Positions 1-9,400 of a stretch of 14,452 nucleotides of DNA are shown in pieces. This DNA comes from Synura sp. LO234KE (lineage: Eukaryota > Sar > Synurophyceae > Synurales > Mallomonadaceae). Below the pieces are notes generated by a model. That model saw only the letters and a program-made list of their open reading frames with translations. It ran no database searches and had not been told where the DNA came from. The stretch is taken from the NCBI GenBank assembly GCA_015143735.1, contig VKHC01000256.1:1-14452 (forward strand), given 5' to 3'. The first letter of the stretch is position 1, and each line of letters begins with the position of its first letter. Position numbers and translations under genes: made by a program.

Positions 1-478
1 TCAATACTGGAATTAAAAGTAGAATCCCATTCGTCATCGTGTGCTTCACAGTAAAACGGATTCGACGATGAAGATTGAATTGATTCCCCCCAAATTTGAA
101 CGCTGGCGGTGTGTGATCAGAATTGAGACTTGCAGCAGTGCTGTTACCCAAGTGATAGCCCGGATAATTTTAAGTTGGCAAGCGTAATTTTGAAATGTTG
201 GTCTCAAAGCAATATTTCGAAGAATTTAGGTTTGGAGTTGATGTCACTTGTGCTGCAAAATTAATTTGACCACAAATCAGGTTCCTAGATGATGGTAGAC
301 CAAAAGTACACTTGGTCTGGATTGGTTTGGCTGAGGTCTGGATTACCTTAGCCTTGGGAGGAATACACTTGGATACCTTCATCGTGACGGTCACTAACTT
401 AGCTAGTTTGGAGAAACCAGTGTTACTCTTCCACATACGCTCTATACCGGGAGCGGTGTCGCCAGCGGTTACAAGGGC
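1..478 (-). pseudogene. Possible decayed coding sequence on the minus strand (left edge)
   Basis: On the minus strand one frame is open from about 478 down to 173 (it contains MWKSNTGFSKLAKL), is stopped by TAA at 170-172, then stays open again in the same frame (NYPGYHLGNSTAASLNSD). After a run of six Gs near 88-93 the protein-like sequence continues in a different frame to the left edge (NPFYCEAHDDEWDSTF). Another stop lies just upstream at about 479-481. This pattern could be an old gene with stops and a frameshift, or several short exons. I recognise no domain. A chance set of open frames is a real alternative. Confidence 0.2.
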
Positions 479-913
479 TTAGATAACGTGACCTGGAGGC
501 TTTGTTAAAAATCTGAGACAGAACTACTCAGAAGCCGAGCTGTGATATATTTTGGCACTGTCGTTCAAATCACGTTGTTTTCAGAACTATTTTCATCTTG
601 CATGTCACTCCCCTCCAATAGGCTACGTGATTTAGAATGCGGGTACCAAGTCCTTACGGGTGCCGTGGGGGTAAGTCTCCTCCCGAGGGCGGGCGAGTGG
701 CGTGTTTGCAAATATTGAGGATCTAATCTTGGCTGAAACCTCAGTAGTTCTCTCGATCGACAGCATTTATTTTCATGACGCATCAAAATCGTATCATCTA
801 ATTACTGGCTGCATCCGTTAAACAAACAGCCAGCGGCACAGCAGCTCTCGGCCCTTGTGGGGCGCCCGAAAATCAAATTGTTACTAGTATATATCCGTGT
901 AATAAATCACCAT

Positions 914-950
914 CCGCTATAGCGGTCCCTAGAGCAGCCGCTATAGCTAT
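914..950. repeat. CTATAG-centred palindromes, cluster 1
   Basis: A perfect 12-bp palindrome, CCGCTATAGCGG, at 914-925 is followed by a second CTATAG core in GCCGCTATAGCTAT at 937-950. The same 12-mer recurs in cluster 2 (1721-1732). GC-rich symmetric DNA in an AT-rich setting suggests a dispersed palindromic repeat or small non-autonomous element. Confidence 0.6.
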
Positions 951-1608
951 TCAGAAGTAACGCATCCAAGCAAAGTCAATTGAGTTTACAAGTCATACCA
1001 CTTTTATTTCAAACACAAATTTATTTATTCAGTAAAACATTGCTGTCATGTTGTCATGAACAAGATTTGGAGCTCTAAGCTCAGCCTACAGTAAAACTGG
1101 TTAGATGGACATTTGGTGGTCCTGCTCAATCAAATAATAGATTAAGCACTTACCAGATCATTCTATACGCACATTGCATTCAATAGTTACAGTAATGATA
1201 CACCTAAGAAATTTTTCGTACCTCAATAAAATTTTCTATTTTGGATATTTTACTATGGTCGATGGAGGTTCATAATTCAGTATGTTGAAGACCTAAGGAG
1301 TTCGAATTCATATATCAGTTTACTTTGCATGTAAACACGCTGAAATTTGAGCGTCATTTCGTGAATTTTCGAAACTGGACCTTCAAATCTTGAAAATTTC
1401 CTTACTTGCAATTATTTTCTGCGTTTCTTACTAATATTTCCAATTAATGCAGTTCTGTTAAGCATTTCGCCTTTTTTTGACGTCTACATTTTTACTATAA
1501 AGAATTGTGGAACCCTTAAGATTACTCATAGTAAATATTTATAAAACAAAACTAGAACGTTTCGATTCCTCAACGGAAATTTTTGAATTACAACACACTT
1601 CGATGTAC

Positions 1609-1755
1609 GACTATAGCCGATCCAAGGTACGCGGTGAGCCATCATAGTGACAGCTATAGCGGCACAGCTATAGCTGTCCCTATGGCGGTGCCACTTTAGT
1701 CACCGCGTGGTACCGCGGCGCCGCTATAGCGGTACCGCGGTACGCGGTGCTGGGA
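1609..1755. repeat. Nested palindromic repeat, cluster 2
   Basis: A GC-rich block of nested inverted repeats. ACAGCTATAGCTGT at 1664-1677 is a perfect 14-bp palindrome and CCGCTATAGCGG at 1721-1732 a perfect 12-bp one. The latter is embedded in a larger imperfect palindrome (1701-1749: CACCGCG, TACCGCGG, core, CCGCGGTA, CGCGGTG). GGTACGCGGTGA at 1626-1637 is the inverse of 1700-1714 apart from three extra bases. The block could extrude as a cruciform. No encoded protein and no clear target-site duplication was seen. Confidence 0.65.
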
Positions 1756-3392
1756 CGATTAGTACACAGATGATGCATTTACTAACTAGTAGGAGAGGGG
1801 CGAACCACCAGACTTTTGTATAGTATTTACATCTGCGGTGGATTGCAGTAGCGCCGTGGGTAGAATTCCATATATTTCCAAAACGAGTCGAGCTGAGGGA
1901 TATGGGAATAAGAACAAAAGCAAATAAAATAGTCTTGCACTATTCTAGCTATTATCTATCAGCATGCATACCACTATCACCAGTTGGGAATAGTAACAAA
2001 GACTACTCTAGCTATCAGCACCGTCGCTAAAAACCCTCTTACGATTTGTGACCACATTCTTACTAACTGTAGAAATTCCATTTAGAAACTTTTTACATGA
2101 ACGGTTATTAGTTTCTGGTTCTTTTTTATGAGCCGAGGAGAAATATTCATCCGCAGCAATGACTACCAAGTGGCAAGATAACATTACTTTTCTGAACATC
2201 ACCATTATGAGCACGGCTACTTGTTCGCGGTCAAAATGCATTCAGTGACTGTGAAAAGCGGTCATACGAATGGAGGAGCTCAAAAATTTTTGCCACAACT
2301 ACTACATGCACTACGCAAGCAAGTACACTCCAAAGTAAGCAGCTTGCAATCAATCACCATGCCTAGAAAAGAAAGTAGAAATAAGGACTTAAAGCAGTGA
2401 AAGTGCCTGAAAGTTGCGCATTCAATTGCTACTGATCAAAAATATATTACAGAAAAAATTGCACTAAGTCAATTTAAGACTTTGACGGAAAATCCAATAC
2501 ATAACGTCCTTTGATAAACTGCGTTTCCACGCAAATTAATTAAACATCACATTCAATCGACGGAGCGAAATTGAGCATTACAAAAAAAAGAAGGAGATTA
2601 AATTTAAAAAGCAATTAGATATTAGCAATTAGTTTAGCAGCACCCCGTAGGAGACTCTATTTGTATCAAGAGGCCAGCTTTGCGATTGGAAAATAAAATA
2701 AAAATACACGATAGTGTAAAATGGAAATCAAAGAGGTGGATTTCGGTCGAATTTGCATCATATTTTTCAATAGAAAGTGATAGTTACTAACTTTTCGCAG
2801 CTCTGAACCTGCACCAGAGAAACAAGGGCGATAAATATAAATAAATAAATAAGAAGATAATCAAATTTAAGTTAATCACGTATATCTTTAGCTAAACATT
2901 AACAATTCAATTTCAAAACTCAAAATTTGTATCGAAGATTATGAGCAATTATGATAATCTATTCAAAGCAATGATGCACGCTTATGGGTTAAGAATACCA
3001 TCTAATGACAAATAAGCAATAAAATTTGTTTTGCTGGTCCAAGCAAGATATAAATGAAAATGAAGTCATCAATGAAGTCTTCAAGAAAAAAACAATAAAT
3101 CTTCGAGTCAACAAGTATCAAGTGAATTATAACCTAGAATATTTGAAGATTTCCCTGAAGAGTTAGAGTTCTAATTCTGTTGCTACTCCAAAGATATCCT
3201 GGACAACTTGAAGGTTGGAGTCATTTATTATTGTGCCTAATATAGTATCAGCTCGAGCCAAGTGAGTCCATTTGAATTAAATTTCTATTCCCTTGATTAA
3301 TGCTATGGTCTCGTTGTCTGCCGATGAATTGTCTCGTTAAGTGCTTAAGGTCATCATAATATTTTCCTTGTTATTGGTTCGAAATCACTTAG

Positions 3393-3444
3393 CTGGGGGA
3401 GATCTTTTAAGATGTGCCAGATCACATAAACCCATCGCCAACAG
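3393..3444 (+). CDS. Ig-like domain exon 1 (B-strand cysteine)
   Basis: Follows acceptor cacttag, starts in phase 1 and ends in phase 2 (AAC AG). It encodes GGDLLRCARSHKPIAN. The cysteine (3413-3415) fits the B-strand Cys of an Ig fold: joined to the next exon, 12 residues separate it from the Trp of SWYK. A phase-1 start is usual for Ig domains. The weak point is the donor, GTTTTG. The acceptor is uncertain because the frame stays open upstream, through a hydrophobic stretch VIIIFSLLLV that may simply be the intron pyrimidine tract. Confidence 0.45.
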
Positions 3445-6400
3445 GTTTTGATTTCTGTTCAATGTGAAACTAGTCAAACTTTCAACTAATGTCGTAATAT
3501 TACAGCTCCTGGTATAAATGGAATTCGCTTTATTCGCAGCATAGAAAAGAAGAAGGAGTCACTGGAAAGTATGAAATAACAAAGGCATCTTATGCCAGTC
3601 ATCTAGGTAAAGTGTGCAGTTCTAACTCAGCAATAATCGAAATCAGCTTAATTAGTTTGTACCTGACTGTAACTACCTTATTCACCTCCAATACTTGCAC
3701 CAGGGCTCGTATACTAATTTTTAGAGAACGATTTAATGGACTTCCTCCTATATCATATCATAAATGCCTTATTTTAATTCTAGTAACATATCATATTCGC
3801 TTTCATATCCATTCACTTCTCCCTCCCTCTGGCCCCCATGTAGTCCTTCACTTCTTATTTCACTATTCCCTACTCAAACTGCACCGCTCAATTCATTGTG
3901 TCAGGTTACATTATCAGAAGTCCTCTTGTCCTTGTGCGTCCAAATTGCCATACAACTGCGACATCACAACAGTCCCCTGGTACTGTTATGGGATTTAGAG
4001 GCCGACTCTTCACTTCGGCTCCATCGCATCCTCCCCCTTCGCAGAGAGATAACATTCCAACACCCTCGCCTACTTGCATGTCAGGTAACACATCTACAAT
4101 TCATCGAATCGCCCAATCTAATGTATCGTGCTACCTTAACACGCAGAGGTATCAGCTCCACCTCGTGGCCCTTCACCTGCTCCTGTGGCACCGCCTTCCG
4201 CGTCCTATCCCGTCCGCCCGCCCATCAGATTTCCAGGTAATAGATGACCGATATCGCAGTTATTATTATGCCATCTGGAGGGAGGGAGGCTCGGATAGGT
4301 CACTACCTAACTATCTTTACGTCCGTATGACATACAAATGTACACGTCATGCAGCCCTCCCGCGAGTACAAAGACCGGACGTCAACGATTTCGTGAACAA
4401 CCAAGTGACAAACGGGCAACTGAACGTCCTCGCCGACACCCTGAAGGCGTTCCCAGAGCTCGTCAACGTGCAGGATGATGTGAGTGAGGTGGTATGACTG
4501 CTACCCCGATCCTCCAGCCCCTCCAGCCTCTCCCCACCCAATTGTATCGCGGGCTGTACTCACTGACAATATATAGGGGGTTGGCGGGGAGGAGGGGTAA
4601 GGTTGTTGGGAACCATGCCACTGCGGGGTGGGTAATATTTATGGATCTCATTGGTTGGCTGGTTAGATTAAGTGGAGTATATAACACCACCTTGGGATGG
4701 GGGCGGATTTACTTTTACTGCTAAAAGGATGAACTGCTGCCTGCATATAGAAAAACCACACGGCTCTCATGGTGGCTTGTCGCGACGGTCACGTGGCGGC
4801 TGTGGAGTTACTGTTGGAGAAGGGCGCCGACGTGGACCTCCAGAGTACCGTAAGTCAATAGAGCACTTTCACTTCAGATGGAGTTTCTGGAATACAGCGT
4901 CCATCCCTTTGAGCTGTATTGCTTTTTCCTGATTCCTCTCGTATGTAATTGTAATCCCCCACTCTTGTCAGCTTCAATCTATGTGTGTCCACAACACGAA
5001 ACCGAATCGCCCACAACTTCATCAGAACATATTATTAGATCTGATATATTCGATATTGACGACCTTTTCCACGTCCGTACACAGGACGGCAAGACGGCCT
5101 GGTCGTATGCTATGGCTAGTGACCACCAAGAAATCTTGAACGTGTTGAAGCATCAGAGCGCGGGTAGTGTGGAAGGCCCAGGCCCAGGAGGCGACCCACC
5201 AACCGACGACGATTTGAAATGGCCGCAGCTGCTTGTGCAGGGAATCACGCATTCGATTGATCAAGTAATAAGGATAGATAGATCTAGCTGATGGACTCGT
5301 CTGCAGATCAATTAGATGCATTACTTGCAATGCGAATCTCAATCGACATGTGGATAGTGACTGTTCGATTATTGCACAGATATCCATACTTTCTGGAAGC
5401 ATAGAAATCTCCGTCTATTGATCAATAATATATCATTTGTTTATACCTTTACTTACTGTTCTGGCTCATGAACTTGCAAGTGGTTGTTCAGGCCATGGGA
5501 TATTTACTATTCTTTCTCGCGATGATTGGTGTAGTTCGAGGCGGAAGCTCTTGCCGCAGCATGTGCCCTCGATCCTAAGTGGGCGGCGTCCCTGCTATTA
5601 AGTCTGGGCGCCGATGTTGATAAATCGACCGAAGTTAGTATGACAGTGTCATGTGACAGTCACCGTGCGGATGTGCCTATTTGCTTGTCCAGCAGAATGT
5701 CTACACCTTTTAAGAATCAATATGTAACAAATGCGTTAGTGAGTTGCGAAGTCAATCTTTTTGTCCATTCCGAATCCATTTTCATCCGAAGCCATGACCA
5801 GTATTTGATTGTAATATTAAGTATATGTACGTACGGTTACACATAACGGGTGTCCTGTATGTGTGGTGTATATATAGGATGGTTATACGGCCCTGATGTT
5901 TGCATCTACAAGGGGCGACACTGATGCTGTGTCCCTGCTGCTTGAGCACGGAGCAAACGCCTCTTCACAGGCCGAGGTAACTTGCCATGCACCCAGATAT
6001 AAGTGCGTATACCATGAAGGAAGTTGAGTACAATCGTTGTCGAACCAATAAAGAATTGAAATTAGTTCGATAGAGGCATCAAGTTTATGTATACTCGTAA
6101 TTAGCCATGCATATCATAGCCTGATACCCAGATATAGGAAAAATGTTGACGCAAATGATTGCTGTAGAGCACCTATATATTTGTTGTGAGTTATATCACA
6201 GCAGTTAGATTTACAGATCACCTCATAAGTTGGCCTATTTACTTTTTTGTCAGAGCACTGATTAGCTCCTAAGCCATTCTTCCGGCGGCTGTATTTGAAC
6301 CGGAGTATCAATTAGAATTGTGAATATGTTCGCACGTTTTGTCGTAAATATATTTCAAATATGTGAGGGTTCATGGTCCTATGGTCTATTACTTCTGATA

Positions 6401-9400
6401 ACCCGTACTTTGTACTAAAAATACTGTGAATGCTTGTCTGGCCATATATTATCCTGGCACTTGTAGAAGGGGATGACAGCGCTGATGTTCGCCGGTGCGG
6501 CAGGACGTACGGACGTTCTGACTTTGCTGCTGGACCACGGAGTGGACATCAATGCCCAGAGCGAGGTAACTTACAACTTGCTCTCTCGGGATGTAAAGTA
6601 AATTAAAGTATGCGCGTGAAAGACTCTTTACCGAGAGAGCTGTCTCCGGTGAAATCCCGGCATTAATTTGTTCACTATCATAGAAGGACAGCAATTTCCA
6701 TATTTTCTATATTTAACTCACCCTTTTCTTCCATATTACTACTCCCTTACCAACAGTATTCGCATTTTAATCTGATCTTTGTTGGCGGGACGTGATTATT
6801 GAGCGCTGAGAGCTGCCTAGTAGTGACCATGAAGGCTCATGTCTCTGTGTCCTACGATTGTTTGTTGGTTATGCGCTTATTATACTATTTATTGCGTGGT
6901 ATAGCTATTTTTTACACTTAACTCGATGGACAGAAATGTTTCTATGACTTCTAGGATATCCTTGATATTAATTCAGTATATATGCACTTTACTAGTGCAT
7001 AGTGCGATGATTGTTCAGTAGCCTATCTGTCACAATTGGATGAGGATAGGGATTTAATTCTGTTATATAACTCCATCTTCATGGTATGGTTTATGTCATT
7101 TTTGTGCTAAAGTCAGAGTTATGTTCATCTTAGATCATTCAACCTCATTACCTCGATAACAACTGTCTGAAAGGCAGTATATGCGGTCGAATACTGTAAA
7201 GAAATGCCGTTTAAAATTTCTATACCTGATATGAAGGACCTGTGGTATATCACCGAATGGTGTATGCTGTTGTTTTCATGGTTCGATCCAGTACGGATAT
7301 ACTGCACTCATGTGTAGCGCTTCGATGAATCAAGCAGCGACCGTTTCTCTCCTGCTTGATCGGGGAGCAGATGTCAACGTAATGACCGCGGTAAGTGTCG
7401 TCGTCCACGGGTGAGGATATGAGTTTACAGAATCTGCGAAGCGTCCATTCTGTCCTTTTTCAGTTTTAGAGGCGAGGGTCATAGTTACTTCATTCAGTAC
7501 AAGAGATTATGCAAGTGTTAAAAATATCAGCGCAGAGTTTTTTTCTCTCCCGTTTGATCGGGGAGCAGTTGCTTGTGATTTTGTGGTCTGAAACATTGTG
7601 TAATATGTGATATATATTTTTGGCTCAGCAGGGAGGAGTCACCGCGCTGATTGAGTGCATTGTGCATAATCGCACTGAGATTGTGTCAATATTGCTTGAC
7701 CACGGAGTCGATACCAACTTGAGAAACAAGGTAAATATTAAATTAACCGCGCTGCTAAGCTTTTCTAGGAACCCTCTAATTGTAGCTCCATTGGGTATAC
7801 CTTGATTTGAAATAGTTAGACTGATCACATTCAGTGCTTTAAAATCGTCCGCGATGAAGTCTAATGGAGGGAAATGTAGATCGTAATGTTGCGTGTAGAT
7901 TCGCGTGACTTGTTTCATACCGTACAATTGGGTACTAAGCTGTGTTGCGAAGGAGAGGGTTTTCAAATCAGATTCGTGTGGAGGAAACGAGAGAGTGATG
8001 ACGACATCTCGAACATGTAACGTTCAGTTTGGGGAAATATTCTTCGAACTCACGCGTTCATCTGAAGACGACTTTGTTGGGACCTTGTTTATTATCCTGA
8101 TTTTCTTGATACGTAGATACCAATTAGTCGGTGTATTTTTTAGTTCTCTGTGAGATATGATTGTAATGGTTACAATTTGTGAACTCACGGTTGCTCTCTA
8201 ACGCACAGAAACACACTCTTTGCACACGGAATTCGACCTCTACATGTTTCTATTCTCACATTAGCATCGATAAAAATCTTGTTCTAATACTCCACGTCCT
8301 CAGCTCGCTGGTGTAGTGTGATACACGATATCCCGGCGACGAGTTGCTGATGTAAATCAGCACTGATTAGCTCCTAAGCCATTGTTCCGGCAGCTGTATT
8401 TGAACCGGGGAATCAATTGGGATTGTGAATATGTTCGTAGGTTTTGCCTTGCATATATTTCCGATATGTGAGGGTTCACCTTCCTATGGTCTATTACTTC
8501 TTATTATCCATACTTTGTACTAAGAATACTGTGAATGCTCGTCTGACCATATGTTGTAGAAAGGGATGACAGCGCTGATGTTCGCCGGTGCGGCTGGACG
8601 TACGGACGTTCTGACTTTGCTACTGGACCACGGAGTGGACATCAATGCCCAGAGCGAGGTAATTTACAACCTGCTTTCTTGGGGCGTGAAGTAAAGTAAA
8701 GTATGCGCGCGTGAAGTCTCGTTGGCGGTAGAGCAGATTTTGTCACCGGTGAAATCTAGTCATATATTTGTTTACTATCATACTGGTTAAATGCTTTTTA
8801 TACTATTTATAGCGTGGTATATCTATTTTTTACACTTAACTCGATGGACAGAAATGTTTCTATGACTTTTAGGACATCTTTGATATTAATTCAGGATATA
8901 TGCACTTTACTAGTGCATAGTGCGATGATTGTTCAGTAGCCTATCTGTCACAATTTGATGAGAATAGGGATGTAATTTGTTAGTACTCCATCTTTATGGT
9001 ATGGTTTATGTCATGTTCGTGCGAAAGTCAGAGTTATGTTCATCTTAGATCATTCAACCTCTTTACCTCGATAACAACTATCAGAAAGGCACTATATGCG
9101 GTCAAATGTTGTAAAGAACACCACACCGCTTAAAATTTCTGTACCTGATATGAAGGACCCGTGGTATATCACCGAATGATGTGAGTTGTTGTTTTCATGG
9201 TTCGAACCAGTACGGATATACTGCACTCATGTGCAGCGCTTCGATGAATGAAACAGAGACCGTTTCTCTCCTGCTTGATCGGGGAGCAGATGTCAACGTA
9301 ATGACCGCGGTAAGTGTCGTCGTCCACGGGTGAGGATATGAGTTTACAGAATGCGCGAAGCGTTCGTTCTGTCCTTTTTCCGTTTTAGAGACGAGGGTCA

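Larger units (their letters stand above)
479..3392. other. Long stretch without a supportable gene
   Basis: AT-rich DNA with A/T homopolymers (for example 2581-2590) and a short ATAA-type repeat at 2837-2851. A minus-strand open frame at 565-786 ends in a hydrophilic tail (EGSDMQDENSSENN) but shows no recognisable domain. Another at 2008-2241 is equally unassigned. Two palindrome clusters are listed separately. The promoter and 5' exons of the downstream gene may lie here, but I could not identify them. Confidence 0.5.
6256..8360 (+). repeat. Tandem duplication, unit 1 (exons 6-8)
   Basis: About 2.1 kb carrying three ankyrin exons with their introns, repeated directly next to it as unit 2. 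Both start at CACTGATTAGCTCCTAAGCC (unit 1 copy at 6256). Introns stay clearly alignable throughout, for example the hairpin TATGCACT...AGTGCATA (6981-7001 and 8899-8919). Unit 1 has about 180 bp (6684-6864) and about 50 bp (near 7750-7800) that are absent from unit 2. The F-G type intron (6566-7291) and the intron 7731-8559 hold no gene. Confidence 0.92.

Noticed and set aside
2008-2241. Minus-strand 77-residue open frame
   Set aside because: It has a plausible amino-acid mix but no domain, no clear splice sites and no partner exons. Chance cannot be excluded.
3185-3261. Upstream Ig-like exon (reads ILDNLKVGVIYYCA, ends at a good GTGAGT donor)
   Set aside because: A stop follows the YYCA motif at once, and the phase does not fit the next Ig exon. 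At most it is a relic.
3764-4240. 158-residue open frame over the Pro-rich region
   Set aside because: It merges intron and exon sequence. Only the Pro-rich stretch 4147-4236 is bounded by splice sites, and it is in a different frame from this one.
6981-7001. Hairpin TATGCACT/AGTGCATA as a regulatory element or terminator
   Set aside because: It is conserved in the second unit (8899-8919), but so is all surrounding intron. No independent evidence of function.
7905-8153. Open frame MTTSRTCNVQFGE..., with a related frame at 9903-10172
   Set aside because: Both lie in duplicated intron sequence and lose a common frame after about 16 residues, so they are not under coding constraint.
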